Shown: positions 49,622-62,127 of the stretch, piece by piece
How the letters are laid out: each line of letters starts with the position of its first letter
Position numbering within the stretch: position 1 is the first letter of the stretch
Assembly (NCBI RefSeq): GCF_000417875.1
Contig: NW_006920880.1
Coordinates: 192,260 to 256,259, forward strand
DNA length: 64,000 nt
Source of the DNA: Pseudozyma flocculosa PF-1
Taxonomy: Eukaryota > Basidiomycota > Ustilaginomycetes > Ustilaginales > Ustilaginaceae
Direction of reading: 5' to 3'
Notes under the pieces: model-generated
Told to the model about the DNA's origin: nothing
Seen by the model: the letters and a program-made list of their open reading frames with translations, nothing else
Databases searched by the model: none
Program-made: the position numbers and the translations under genes

Positions 49622-51562
49622 ATGACCGAGCTCACCACCGAGCAGGTCCACCACCGCGACCACACCCACCGCGTCTTCTTCGGCGACTCGACCGGCTGCC
49701 TCCGCGTCGCACAGGCACCTTCCTATCCGCTCCCGCCAAACTACGCTGGCCCTCCAATCAGGACCGTCATCCTCCCCGGCTTCCGCTCCCACTCCGACTA
49801 TGCCGTGCACAAGATGGCCGCCGGCAATCTGGGCGCAACCACCTGGATCGTCGCCATGGCTAGGAAGAGCGGCACCATCGACCTCGTCCACGTCGCCGAG
49901 CCCGCCGCCTCTACCAGCTCAGCCGCACCCACCGAGCTCCAGGCCACCGTCCTCGCCACCATCACCGAGGAACGCATGAGGGTCGGCATCGAGCGCTGGG
50001 TCGGCCTCGCCGTCGCTCACAAGTGAGTTGCACCGAGACGCTCGCTCGGCAATCCTATAAACCCGCACCCGGCGATCCGCACTCGCTGACCACTGTCGTC
50101 CCCCGCTTGGCCCTCACTCGAACTCTCACTCCACAGCGGCATCTACTCGTGCACCTCGGCGGGCTCCTTCCGCTTCACCCCGGTCGACCTCGGCGCGAGC
50201 GACGACATCCTGGGCCAGCCCAAGCTGCTCAACTTCTCCGGCCCGCTGCAGCACTGCTGCTTCTTCCCCGCCTACAACCCCACGCACTTTAGCTTTGCCG
50301 GCGAAGAGATCCCGCCTTCGCTCTGGGACGCGTCGCTCGCGCTCACCGAGCAGCCCCAGAGCATGGCCGGCGACGACTCGCTCGACGGCATCGCCGCCGA
50401 CTCGGCATCGCAGGCGGCCAACATGAATGCCAAACTGCGCAAGCGAAAGAGGCAGGCAGAGGCGCGCGCAAAGGCAAAGGAGTACGCCTGGGGCGAGGTG
50501 TGGCGCGCAAAGAACCTGCCCAACGACTACCTCTCGCTTCCGCAGCGCGCCAACGTCGCCCAGATCGCCATCGTCGACATGGACACCGAGTCGCACCGCG
50601 ACGCCGCTGCATCCGACGACGCCGCGGCGGCGGGGGCGGAGTCGGTGCCTCCCCGGACGACGATCGTCGTCGGGACAAAGGACGGCCTGATACGTGTGTT
50701 TGAGCCCGCCGTCGGCGGCAGGAAGCACACGCGGGAGCACCGGATCGTCCAGGCGGGCCAGGGCGCCATCAAGACGATGAGCGTCGGCCAGAGCCCGGGC
50801 GAGCTGTTTGTGGCGGACTCGACGGGCAAGCTCTTTTCCGTCGACTGGAGGAACGGCCAGATCCAGTACCAGTACAGGGGTGAGTGTCGAGTCAGGCGAT
50901 GCGACTGGTGAGGTCCAGCGCCAGCGCGAAAGCTGACTTGTCCCTCTGTCTCCCCCACCTCACCCCTCCTTGGCTCCTCGACAGACATCACGGGAGCGAT
51001 CAACTCGCTTCAGCCTCTGCCTGCACCCACCTCGGCCGACAGTGGCGAGCCGATCGGCCACCCGTTGCTGATCTCGTCGTCGCAGGACAAGCTGGTGCGG
51101 CTGCACACGACCGAACCGCCACCGGCGCAGCCGCTGCGGGGCAAGCCGAGCGAGGCGGGCAAGTCAAAGGTGCGCGGCGAGACGCTGTGGACTTGCTTCA
51201 CGGCCTCGAACGCCAATTCGCCCGCGTACCTCATCACTGCGGTCGTGTGGGACGGCAAGGTGCCCACCTCGCAGGTGGTCCCGCGGCCGTCTCGGGCCAA
51301 CAAGAGCGGGAGGAGGACGAGGAGGAGGGAGGGGTACGGCTTCGACGGTGTCGAGGGTAGTGGCGATGAGGAGGATGAGAGTGGCGACGAGAGTGCGCGA
51401 GAGGGAGAGGACGAGGAGGACGAGGTGTGGAGCAAGATGAAGGAGGTCGGCGGTAAATCCGGCGGTGTCGAGGTGCAGGCTGGAGGGCGCGACGACGAGG
51501 ACGACGAGGTAGAGGGCGACGGCGACGGCGAGGAAAAGCGGAAAAGGACGAGGCAGCAGTGA
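49622..51562 (+). CDS. NSA1: Ribosome biogenesis WD-repeat protein Nsa1 (WDR74-like)
   Basis: Nucleolar beta-propeller protein of pre-60S particles, released by Rix7. Exons 49622-50022, 50137-50879 and 50985-51562 give 573 residues. Propeller strands are visible in 'RVFFGDSTGCLRVAQ', 'PRTTIVVGTKDGLIRVFEPA', 'PGELFVADSTGKLFSVDWRN' and 'HPLLISSSQDKLVRLHTTEP'. The Nsa1 hallmark 'GEVWRAKNLPNDYLSL' follows a basic segment ('KLRKRKRQAEARAKAKEYA'). The C-terminus is a long Asp/Glu-rich tail ending in basic residues, typical of nucleolar proteins. All introns have GTGAG donors. It shares a promoter region with NMT1. Confidence 0.9.
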
Positions 51563-52005
51563 CTTCTGCGCCCGTCTTCCGTCTTGGCCCGCCAGGGTCC
51601 CGCTCCCCGCCATGCCTTGGCGGCCCGACGATCGTCTCCACGGCGGTCCAACTTGAAAAGCATCGAAACCCCCTCATGATTGTCCTTTGCCGTAGGTAGC
51701 AGCATCACCATCGTCTCTTCCAATCCACCAAGTCATCTCGCGACGCCAAGGCGCGGGTAAAGAGTGCAGACGGCGCACGAACAAGCGAAATCGGTAACGT
51801 GCCAGTCGTCTCGAGGGACGTGTTGGGACGGTTTTTCGAGGTCGACTGGATGTGAGAATGCGGACGAGACGTTGCGAGGGGTAGCGAGATGAGCGAGATG
51901 GGGTACGTGTCTATGGGGAGGAGTGGTGTCTGCCTCCGAGTAATGGCCGAGTCGTGCTTGTGCCAAATCAAGGAGAGGCGCGGGAGAGACGACAGGATAG
52001 ACCAG
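51563..52005. other. Convergent spacer, NSA1 / spindle-pole protein
   Basis: 443 bp between convergent stop codons; presumably both 3' ends. Nothing else is recognised. Confidence 0.45.
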
Positions 52006-52039
52006 TCAATGGTCGATGGTTGGCGGCGAGTTGCGACCA

Positions 52040-52076
<37 letters not shown>

Positions 52077-53926
52077 AAGAGGAGGCGGAAAGACGCTCCA
52101 TCGCCTTTTGCTGCGCCTTGGGCGTCAGCCTCGTCTTTTGGCCCGCCAGGACGGGAGGAGGGGAAGAGGCAGACATCCGATCGAGGGCGTGGCGAAGTCC
52201 GTTTGGCTGCTCGTCTCGCGTCGTCTTCGATCCGGCTGCGCGCTTCGCCCTAGACATCGGCGCAGAGGGGGAGGACGCCTGACGGCCTGCACGGTCGGCG
52301 TCATCGTCGACGAGGAGCGACTCGATCAGCCTCTCGAGGCGGTTGATCCGATCCGCCTTGAGCTCGAGCATCTCGACGGCCTCGAGCACGTGCTGCGCCA
52401 GGATCCGCCGCTTCTCCTTGCTCATTCGCGGGCTGAGGTGCTTGAGCTCGTCGGCCAGCTCAGAGTAGAGCATGCGCTGGTGCACAAACTCGTCCCAGTG
52501 CTCCTGCAGCATCCTCTGCAACGTCTTGAGCTGCGAGCTCGTCACCTCAATCGTGGCTCCGACAGCGGTGGCGGCGTCGCCGTCGTCGCCGACATCCTCG
52601 AAGGCCTGCAGCAGCGTTTCCTCTTCGATCTCATCGGCCTCGCGCTGCCGCTCCCGCTCGAGCGCCTTGCTGCGTCTCGACTGCTGCCGTCGTGCCGATT
52701 TGCGCGAATTGGAGCACACGGTGCAGTGCCGCGTGTCGTGCTCCAGCAGATGATGCTGCGATGCCGCACCAAGACGACCATCCGAGTCGTGTGGGTGCAG
52801 CCGCGCCGTGTGCCTCGCCATGCTCTCGAACGCGCGTTGCGCTCGCGCCTCGGCAATCGTCGAGATGTCCTCTTCGTCGCCGCCGTACACGCCGTTGCCA
52901 TCGTCAGCGCCTGTCGCTTGCTCGCGGAGCAGAGTCTGGCTGAGCCTGCGGCGGTTCTCAGCGACCGCATCGATGGTCTCGTCTGGGTCGTAGTCCCGGC
53001 CCATTGGCCCGCGGTGCCGGCTTACCGCCTCCTCGTGCCCGAAAGAGACCCTCGAGCGCTGCTGTAGCTGCGACGGACCGAGACGCGTCGTGGGATGGCG
53101 CGGCAAAGGAGGACTCGAGGCCCTTTGACGGCCGTCGGCTCGGTCCATGCGTGCGGCAGTCTCGAAAGGGGCAGGGTCCGATGCCGGATGGCCACCCTCA
53201 TGGAAGCGATCGGTGGCGCGCTTGAGGTAAGGATGGCTGTGTACCGCCTCGGGGTCCATCTCGAGGCCATCGTCGTTGATGCCGTACGGTGCCCGAGTCG
53301 TGGCGCCCATGGGCGAGGTCTTCCTGATGTTGGAGGCTGCGTATGAGTGGTGCTTGGCTGCCCTACGAGGCTCGACGAGCTCCTCGACGACAACATCGTT
53401 GAGCTTTTCGACCTCGCCGGCAAGATAGACGACCTGGACGCGCAGCGCCTCGATGGCGTCCCAGGGATCGCGTTGATCCTGGCGGGTGGTACCGTGGCCA
53501 TCGAACGAGCGCCTCGCTTGCGGTCGGTCGGCAGTGCCGGCGTCAACGTGGGATGCGGGGACGGCGGCTGCGGTGACTGCGGCAGCCTGCTGGGCGCCAG
53601 AAGCGGCGACCTCGTCGTCGGTTGCCAGCTGAGTGGCCTTCCTGAACTGCTCAGCCATGGCCGCTTTCAGCTTGTCGAGCTCTCCGTAGAGCCTCTGGAT
53701 GACTTCGTCGTGCTCGCTCTGGCTCATGGTCCGCGCACCGTCATGGTCCGCCGCCGAGTCCTTGCGCGCTGGGCTCCGATTGCGCGGCATCTCGGCGACA
53801 TCCGGAGCATCGACGTGGGTGTGGCTCGTCTCGTCTGCGGGGCCGCCAACCTGGTGCTGCTCAGCGGCCGACTGCTGCGGCTGCATCGTCGTCGGCCCGG
53901 GCGCCATCTGCTGCGCATTTGGGATG

Positions 53927-53982
<56 letters not shown>

Positions 53983-56148
53983 GTAGATGTGCCTCTCCTC
54001 TTCGCGGATCCTGTCCAGCAGCGTCTTGAGGAACTCGCCACCGCGCACCTCGCGCACGTCCTGCCACACGCTCTGGACCTCCCTCCGCAGGCCGTCGACT
54101 TCCTCCTTTTGCATCTCCTGGCTCTCTTCCAGATTGACGATCCGGTCGCCTGCCCGCTCGAGCTCCGTCTGCAGGCTGTCGACGAAGACGCGCAGGTGCC
54201 CCAGCTCCTCGAGCCTCGCGAACTGCGATCCGACGGCCGGGTCAATCGGAATGTGGGACACGCCGTCCCGAGCCTTGAGCGGGGAGGCCAGCATCGAGGT
54301 GAGCCCGGTGACGTCAGGCAAGCGGGCTGCGAATGGGTCGTCCAGACGAGCCTTGCGCGTGGCTGAACCCGGGTAGAGGTGGCCGGGAGCGCCGGGTCGC
54401 AGATGGGCAGGATAGGCTGCTGTCGTCTTGTGCTGGTCCGGGGATGGCCCTCTTAGCTCGCCAAAGGCAGGATAGCCATTGGCGTTGAACTTGGTTGTCG
54501 TGGCGACTGACCCGCCCTGACCCTTGAGATCGCCCTCTTGGCCTGGGCCGGTGGCAGGTTCGAGATCGCGGTGCTCGACCCTCGTACGAGCGCTAGACAC
54601 CTGGCTTCCCGGGCCGTAGCCGCTGCCGCCAGAGTTGGAGTTGTTGAGCGTGGCGGCATCGTCATCGGTCCTGCGCGCCTCGTCAATCTCCTCGGCCCTC
54701 CTGGTGAGCTCGACATCGCGCTGCAGCTTGCGCGCCATGTCCTCGAACGCGCTGAGCGCGGTCAGCGAAGACTCGCGCTCGAGGCCAGCCCTCGCGAGCG
54801 CCCCGACCTTGCCCCGCGCGATGGGGTTCGGAGCCTGTGCCGCGGCACGATCGGCCAGAGGGCCTCTCTCGCGATTAAAGATGCGGCCGCTGATCGAGGG
54901 GGCAGGGCTCGGACTATCGGGGCTCTTTGTACGATCGCCGACCAGCGTGCGGATGGCAGGAGACGTGAGTGTGCGCGAGTTGAGGTGCTGCTGGTATGCG
55001 GCGGCATTGCTCATCATCGGTCTCGTCCTGTCCAGGTCGTTGGACGGTGCGGGCGGAGAAGAGGCCCAGTTGCGAGACGAGTGGAAAGGGTCGTGCGGAT
55101 CCTGCGAGGGGCCCGGCCTGCCGGCAAGATGAGTTTGGCTGTTCTGTGAGGCGGGCTTGACGACGTCTGAGCGAGCGGCTTCGCTGGAGGGGTATGCGTT
55201 GGTATACGTTGGGTCGTCCTCGTTGAGCTTCTGAAGGGGTGGGACGGCGCAAAATCCTCCAAGGTCAACGGCCGCTCAAGTCTCGGGCACAGGAGCGGGG
55301 GCGTTTCGAGTACTCACCTTTCTAGACGCTCTGCTGGCGCGGTCGCTATCGGTGTATCGGTCAAAGTCGATCCTATCGAGCGTGTCTTCGCCCAAGGTGG
55401 GTCGCGCAAACCTGTGCTGGGCACCCGCGTTGGTGCTGCGCGAGGTCAGGGTGCCGCCGGCGGGAGTGGCAGCGAAGGCGCGGTGGTTGCCTGTGGACTC
55501 GAAGCCGTCGCTGCCGGAGGACGAGGTAGCAGAGGAGATCGAATCGTCTGCAGAGTCTGTGGCGGTGTCGACGCGTGCTGGGCGCGGCCGGCTTCCAGGG
55601 GAGCTGGTGTGCTGCGCATGGGCTGCGATGCGGCTGCGGTAGGGGCTCTTTGCGGATGCAGCGGGATACATTTGGGGCTTCGTTTGCATCTGGCGCGAGT
55701 CGAAGTGGTAGATGCTGTGTCGGTAGGATGGCGACTGGGCGCTGGAGGGATGTTGTGCGCGGAGGCCCCTGCCTACGCCGGGGATGAGGCTCTCATCGTA
55801 GTCTGTCTGCCGACGCGCGGAGAAGAATCGATGGTCATCGGCAGCGTCGTTGTCGTTGTCGCCGTCGTCATTGTCGTTGTCGCCGCCATCGCGGCCAATG
55901 CGGTCGTATGTGTCGACGGTGGATGAGGAGGCGGCGGTCTGGTGCGGGTTGGATGCGCGGAGGCGGTTGGCTCGGGCGAGCTGGGACTCGATGCCCCTCC
56001 TCTGACGCTCCTCGTAGGACGCGGGGATGTAGATGTCGTGTGAGAGGTCGCGGGCGGGAGCGCTGCCGTTCGAGTTGGGGTAGGGGTTGGAAGGGCCAGC
56101 AGCCAGGTGGAGGCCGTTGCGGTAGGTCGAGTACGAGGGGCCTGGCAT
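52006..56148 (-). CDS. Coiled-coil spindle-pole-body protein, Ppc89/Cep57-like
   Basis: Exons 56148-55318 and 55230-52006 give 1,351 residues. The N-terminal 500 residues are disordered, Ser/Asn/Asp-rich. Coiled-coil segments follow ('LEELGHLRVFVDSLQTELER', 'IQRLYGELDKLKAAMAEQFR', 'VVYLAGEVEKLNDVVVEELV'). Near residue 1100 is a 'HDTRHCTVCSNSRKSARRQQ' motif, then the most conserved part: 'SQLKTLQRMLQEHWDEFVHQ', 'LADELKHLSPRMSKEKRRIL', 'ALKADRINRLERLIESLL'-type helices. This combination resembles fungal Ppc89 and the Cep57 family, which build spindle pole bodies and bind microtubules. Two poly-Gln tracts come from CAG repeats. The identity rests on the C-terminal region and is moderate; the start at 56148 is uncertain because the frame is open upstream. 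Confidence 0.65.
52045..52074 (-). repeat. (CAG)10 poly-Gln tract
   Basis: Ten CTG units on the plus strand encode ten Gln close to the C-terminus of the spindle-pole protein. Confidence 0.95.
53929..53979 (-). repeat. (CAG)17 poly-Gln tract
   Basis: Seventeen perfect CTG units on the plus strand encode poly-Gln between two coiled-coil segments of the spindle-pole protein. A perfect CAG tract this long is prone to length change. Confidence 0.95.
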
Positions 56149-56901
56149 GGTGGATGCGCAATTGGGCTCGGCGTACAGGGTGCGAGTGGGTGCGGTGATG
56201 CGACCCGGTGAGCCGTCGCCGCGTTGAGCCGCCGTGATGGCTGCGATGTGGCGTGGCGGGAGCGAGGTGGTTGCGAGGGGGCGGTGAATAGTCAGTAGTA
56301 TGGAGGCAGTGCGGGAGGGAATGGGTGATGATGGATGGGGAGGAAAGGATGAGCGAGGCAACGAAGCGTCTGGCCTGGCGGACAGGCAGGCAGGCAGGCA
56401 GGCCAGGCCAGGCCAGGCTGTCCCACCCGTTGCATCGCCTGGACCGCCCGACGCGACCCAGCGAGGCACATCACGTGCGATATCGGCCCATGAAAAAGAA
56501 GGGTCCACCCAGGCGGCTTGGCCGAGGATCACGACGGATGGCCACCGGCAGGCCCCCCGATTCAGGCCTCTACCGGTAGCCTGCCCGGCCTGGCGTAGTC
56601 TGGCCTGCTAAGCCTTTGGCACGCCACGCCACGCCTGGCCTGGCCTGGCCGTGCATGAACCCGCAGCAGGCAAGGCCGATACTATGTGGAGAACGTCCGG
56701 CAGGGACGCGGAGCCTGGCCTGGCCGCGCTCCACACAGCCACACGGGCGGGCCATCTGCCTGCGTCCAAGTGATAGAAGAGAGAAGACGGCTCAGCCCGC
56801 CTTCGCTCTCTCACGACGACCAACGCCACCGTCGCCACCACCATCACCACCACCACCACCGCCACCGCCACCGCCACCCTCAACACGCCAACGACTCCGA
56901 C
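56149..56901. promoter_or_regulatory. Divergent spacer, spindle-pole protein / GYP7
   Basis: 753 bp between divergent starts. Strongly enriched in AGGC/CCTGGCC words: 'ggcaggcaggcaggc' then three 'caggc' repeats at about 56384-56420, 'tggcctggcctggcc' at 56636-56650, and 'gcctggcctggcc' near 56714-56726. A CACCACCAC tract leads into GYP7. Confidence 0.5.
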
Positions 56902-59900
56902 ATGGTGCAGGTCGACTCCAGTCCTGCGCTCGATCCGCCCAACAACGCACAGCCAGCGCCCGCTCCATCCTCGCCGTCACCGACCCCGGCATCACAAGAT
57001 GTCCCCGCCACCCCCGCAGCACCACCGCCAGCACCGCACACGCTCCTCTGGTCGAAATCCAAGGTCTACGTCCACCCCTCGCCCTATGCAAAGCACAACA
57101 TCCCCGGATACCTCGCCCTCGTACGCCAGGGACCCAACCGCCCGCGCGCAACCATCCTCCTCTCCTTCCTCCCAGAGAGCCTCGTAGAGCAGAGGCACGA
57201 ACTCGAAAAGTTCGTTCGCATCGAATACACCGCTTCTGCAGGCGGCGACCCGGACAGTCCCGCGAGCAGCGCCCCAAGGACCAGCCTCGATGTCGTCGAC
57301 GAGGACCAAGACGACGAAGACGAGTCCGAGCTCATCGCAGAGCCACCCGCCTCGGCCAGCTACGCCTTCTCGCTCCCAATCACAAACATCTACAGCTTCA
57401 CGATAAAGCCCCCCACCATCAGCTGCTGGTACGGCTCCGTCACGCTCAGCCAGACTGGCGGCGTCGCCCTCCCCACCCTCCACTTTCACGACGACGAGAG
57501 CAAGAGCACTATCCTCTCGATGCACCGCGCAAGGTCCGCCACCGCCGCCGCTGCCGCACCGTCTTCCTCGTCGTCCTCTCCCAATCCTACCCTCGCGTCG
57601 GCCCCCAGCCATGGCAGTCTCGCAGAGACCAGATCCTCCCACGCCGCCGGCTACAGCAACATCTCAAACGCCGGCCTTCCCTCGCCTACGCCCACATGGG
57701 GAGGCGACGAACTCCTGCACCAGCTCCGCAAGTACGCAAACGTCCACCGCAGCGTCATCGATCCGTCCCTCTTCCTCGTCAACCCTTCGCGGGCGGATCT
57801 CGAGATCCACAACACCCCGCTCTTCGACGACGACGCCATCGACCGACCCAACCAGGCCGGCCCGTCCTCGTCTCAAGCTTCGGGCTCGAGCTGGCGCCAC
57901 GAGTTGCCCGACGATCCCTTCAATCCGACGTACCCCATGACCGGCTCGTCGTCCCGCACCAGTGCCTTGCATCAGTCCATGCCGCCCAGCGCCAGCCCAA
58001 AGAGGAACGACGCATCGATGGACAACCTGACCATGTGGGCCAAAAGCACCCGCCTCTCGGTGCTCTCGTCGTTCGCCAACCTCACCCAGCAGGCGCGTCA
58101 CGCCTCCCACGCCGTCCTCTCCCACCCACTGGCCAAGCCCTACGTCCCGCATCTACCGGGACCCGTGCAGTCGTTTGCCCAGGCGGGTCCCATTCCGCTC
58201 GGGCCCAACGAGGGGGAGTGGGAATGGCGCACGTCGAGGATCGCCAACAACAGCGGCACGGGAGAGTACTACGACAGCGCCCGCGTCTACCTGGCAAAGT
58301 GGGCTAGGCTGGTTGCCGAAGAGGGCGAAAGGAACCGGCGGCGCGAGGAGCGCCTCGGCATCGTATCGGATGCCGAAGGGGGCGTTGGGGGCCATGCTGG
58401 GTCCCACTCGGCCCAGGGCAAGGATGGACGGACCGAAGGCAGCGAGCTCGGCGCGTTTGAAGTGCTCGAGAGGGTCTACGACTTCCCGCGGCCAAAGTCG
58501 GAGCGCAAGGAAAGGCTCCTCGAGCTGAGCGACGTCAAACCGTCGACCGAAGACGCTGCTACAACCTCGCCGACACCCTCGCCCGCCATGGATCTCGATG
58601 AATGGCGATCGCTGTTCGATCCGCAGACGGGCGCACCGCTGCACAGCGACTGCGAGATCCGCCACCGCGTCTTTGTCAATGGCCTCACGAATGAGGCGAG
58701 ACGAGAGGCCTGGCCATTCCTCCTGGGCGCGGTGCCGTTTCAGTCCACGGCCGAGGAGCGCGCGCTGATCTGGCAGCAGCGCGAGGTCGAGTACCACACG
58801 TTCAAGGCGCAGTGGCAGACCGACGAGGCGCTGCTCGAGAGCGACGCGATAAAGGAGCAGCGCCACCGCATCCGAGTCGACTGCCTGCGGACGGATCGGT
58901 CCCAGCCCATGTTTGCGTCGTCCCCGGCGTCGACTCCAGCCGACACGGGCGATGCCTCAGCGACCGAGAACGAGAACGTGCGCCGGCTCGGCGAGATTCT
59001 GTTGACGTACGGCTTCTGGGAGGCCGAGAGCTGTCGTCGCGGCGCCAGGCAAGACGACGAGACGGCCGATGCGTCGCCAGTCGATGGCCCGGATGCCGAC
59101 CCGGCCACAGCTTCGACAGCGGCAGCTTCACATGTGCCACCAGAAGAGGGCGGTCTGGCAGGATACGTGCAGGGGATGAGCGACCTCTGCTCGCCGCTGT
59201 TCGTCATCTGCCAAGGCGATGAGGTCAAGACGTTCTGGTGCTTTGTCGGGTTCATGGAGCGAGTCGTGAGTAGTGGACCGAGGGGCGTTGTCGAGCAGCG
59301 AGCTTGCAGAGCACAGATCCGCTGACCGACCCCGTTCCTGCCGACGCGCCTGCCCTGCCCTGTCTCTGCTCGCAACAGAAATCCAACTTCTACCGCGACC
59401 AGAGCGGTATGAAGACGCAGCTGCTGCTGCTGCAGAAGCTCATCTCGATGATGGACCCACAGCTCTACACGCACCTCGACCGGTCGGACTCGCTCAACCT
59501 CTTCTTCTGCTTCCGGTGGCTCCTCGTCTGCTTCAAGCGCGAGTTCTCGTTCGACGACACGCTCAAGATCTGGGAATGCTTCTGGTCCTCGTCTCCACCG
59601 ACGGCCGCCACGGCCATGTCCAAGGCCACACCGGCCGGGGCTGCCCGCGAGGAAGGGTGGGGGTTGACGCAACAGCTGCCGCTCTTTATCGCCCTGGCGA
59701 TCCTCGAGATACACCGCGAGGTGTTGCTGAGGTACCTGGAAAACTTTGACGAGATCCTCCAGTACCTCAACGGGTTGAGTCAGGGCGGGCTCGACGTCGA
59801 AGAGGTCCTGGCTAGGGCAGAGGTGCTTTCCCTCGCCTTCAAGGAGGTCGTCGACAGGAGGGGGAGGGGGAGAAGCGGTGATGGTGCGGAGCAAGGACGA

Positions 59901-59972
59901 GGGGAGGATGAAATGGCCGTCAAGCTCTTGAGCGGCTTCGAAGATCAAGAGCTGGCGACGTTGGCAGGCTAG
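56902..59972 (+). CDS. GYP7: TBC-domain GTPase-activating protein Gyp7 (TBC1D15-like)
   Basis: GAP for vacuolar Rab7/Ypt7-type GTPases. Exons 56902-59265 and 59379-59972 give 985 residues. The N-terminal domain holds 'LLWSKSKVYVHPSPYAKHNI' and 'GYLALVRQGPNRPRATILLS', typical of TBC1D15/Gyp7. The linker has 'NLTMWAKSTRLSVLSSFANL'. The TBC domain starts 'CEIRHRVFVNGLTNEARREA'; the Arg finger is Arg663 in 'IRVDCLRTDR' and the Gln finger is Gln757 in 'YVQGMSDL', so both catalytic residues are present. It ends 'SLNLFFCFRWLLVCFKREFS' and 'LPLFIALAILEIHREVLL'. The intron 59266-59378 falls inside the TBC domain. The start follows a CACC-rich leader and an in-frame extension upstream is possible. Confidence 0.9.
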
Positions 59973-60938
59973 GACCAGGTCTAGCCCGNNNNNNNNNNNN
60001 NNNNNNNNNNNNNNNNNNNNNNNNNNNNNNNNNNNNNNNNNNNNNNNNNNNNNNNNNNNNNNNNNNNNNNNNNNNNNNNNNNNNNNNNNNNNNNNNNNNN
60101 NNNNNNNNNNNNNNNNNNNNNNNNNNNNNNNNNNNNNNNNNNNNNNNNNNNNNNNNNNNNNNNNNNNNNNNNNNNNNNNNNNNNNNNNNNNNNNNNNNNN
60201 NNNNNNNNNNNNNNNNNNNNNNNNNNNNNNNNNNNNNNNNNNNNNNNNNNNNNNNNNNNNNNNNNNNNNNNNNNNNNNNNNNNNNNNNNNNNNNNNNNNN
60301 NNNNNNNNNNNNNNNNNNNNNNNNNNNNNNNNNNNNNNNNNNNNNNNNNNNNNNNNNNNNNNNNNNNNNNNNNNNNNNNNNNNNNNNNNNNNNNNNNNNN
60401 NNNNNNNNNNNNNNNNNNNNNNNNNNNNNNNNNNNNNNNNNNNNNNNNNNNNNNNNNNNNNNNNNNNNNNNNNNNNNNNNNNNNNNNNNNNNNNNNNNNN
60501 NNNNNNNNNNNNNNNNNNNNNNNNNNNNNNNNNNNNNNNNNNNNNNNNNNNNNNNNNNNNNNNNNNNNNNNNNNNNNNNNNNNNNNNNNNNNNNNNNNNN
60601 NNCCTCCCCGCGTATACCCACTGGCGTGCCGGCCAGCGTCAAGCCTCGAACCAGGCGACCCCGATCCGAACCGATGGCCGAGAAACAAGCGGAGTTCCCA
60701 AAAGGAGAATGAAGACAGAGAGTGGAGAGGCGAGAGAGCGATACGAGAGGAGACAATCGACGCGAGAAAGAGAGAGAGAGAGAGGCGGGGAGAGACGGTG
60801 GGACGAGACAAGCAACGGACAAAGTGAAGACGAAAGGGCGGAGAGCGGCGGTGGGAGGACGTGAAAGCCCGACGAGCGATTGCAGCTTGGGCGCCAGACA
60901 GAGTGAATGGCCACGAGCTTTCGCGTTGACTCCGGCTG
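59973..60938. other. Convergent spacer, GYP7 / NAXE, mostly assembly gap
   Basis: Known sequence is only 59973-59988 and 60603-60938. The latter holds a (GA)n tract near 60767-60783 and no supported gene. The gap could hide a small gene. Confidence 0.5.
59989..60602. other. Assembly gap (614 N)
   Basis: Six hundred and fourteen unknown bases just after the GYP7 stop codon. Apparent frames across it are meaningless. Confidence 0.99.
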
Positions 60939-62127
60939 CTAGGCCTTTGCAGCCGGCGTCGACGCCGCCGCCGTCGAATCAGGGGCATCGGCGTCGTCGC
61001 GCTCCTGGCCCTCAAGAGGCTGGCAACCGGTGATTTCCACGACCTGTTCGCTGCCCGGGTAGTCGGGCAGCCGTAGGTCGAATCTCTCCTCGAGGTCCTC
61101 GCTGATGAAGCGGCCGCCGAGGAAGTGGCGCCCTTTAAAGTCGCGCGTGCCCAGCTTGGGCGCCGTCAGGCTGACGAGCACGCTTGGTGTGAAAGCGTTG
61201 TTGATGTTTCCCTTTTCGACGTCCCACGATGAAGGAATGTCCACCGACACCACAGGCGGCTGCATCAAGAAGGTGAAGGAGGAGCCCGCGCACGTCAGCC
61301 TCTGCAGGACTCAAGGGCTCAAGGTCGCTCGGCAGCCCGGCGAGCGCAGACCCACCATCTTCCGTCTTGCCTCAAACTCGATCCGCGACTCGTACTTGAG
61401 CAGGTCGAGGGGTGCCTTGAAGGGTTCCCGGACATCTCCCTTGAACGAGAAGCCTGGACATAGTAAGAGGCGGAACAAAGCGTTCGCGTTCAGCGTCCGA
61501 CAGGATCGCGGAGGGCAGTCGTCGCGTGCGCCCGAGTACACTCACCAAAGATCGAGTCTACCAAGAGGTCCGCCGCGCCGAGGGCGTCTTCAAAATCTTC
61601 TGCCGCGATGAAGGGTATCCTGAGGCCTTGCAACTGGACCTTCAGCCTCTGCTCCGGGCAGAATGCAGAAGAAACCGAGGGTGGCAGAGCGCAAAGGTGA
61701 GCAAGAGCCGGTCACGACCGGCGACGGTCGCCAGAGATTCGGGGCCGCTGCATCCGGCCTCGCAAAGGGGTCTATCGAGTCGCAGCGCCTCTCGCGCCGC
61801 AGTACGTTGAGAGCTTACCTGAAACAGCTCCGTCTTGCCGACTTTTGGGTACCAGACGGTGGGTTCGTACCCCCAGTGGTAGAGGTGGCGCGCCGCGACG
61901 AGGCCGTCGCCGCCCTGGTTGCCCGGGCCGCATGCGACGAGGACGTTGGGGTATCGTGAGGGCGGGTAGCACGAGTACACAGCCTGGGCGCAAGAGAGAC
62001 CGGCAAGTTCCATGAGTTGGTCGATGGAGAAGCCGCCCGACGCGCCCAGGAGCTCCTGGTCGATTTGCTGTGCGGCCGCCGCGGTGAGGTGCCGGATGCG
62101 CAGTGGCGCCGACGACGTCGACGCCAT
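60939..62127 (-). CDS. NAXE: NAD(P)H-hydrate epimerase (NAXE, YjeF N-terminal domain)
   Basis: Repairs damaged NADHX/NADPHX by epimerising the R form so that the dehydratase can act. Exons 62127-61819, 61648-61546, 61453-61356 and 61259-60939 give 276 residues. Seen: 'LTAAAAQQIDQELLG', 'SIDQLMELAGLSCAQAVYS', the glycine-rich 'VACGPGNQGGDGLVAARHL', 'ADLLVDSIFGFSFKG', 'VVSVDIPSSWDVEKG', 'SLTAPKLGTRDFKGRHFLGG'. This is the complete YjeF_N fold, ending in an Ala/Asp-rich tail. The kinase/dehydratase (YjeF_C) domain is absent, as in other eukaryotes where it is a separate gene. Two further in-frame ATGs (MIM) precede or adjoin the chosen start. There is no clear mitochondrial presequence. Confidence 0.92.

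Noticed and set aside
59920..61015. Long minus-strand frames across the 614 N gap
   Set aside because: Open only because N positions are not translated to stops; no information.
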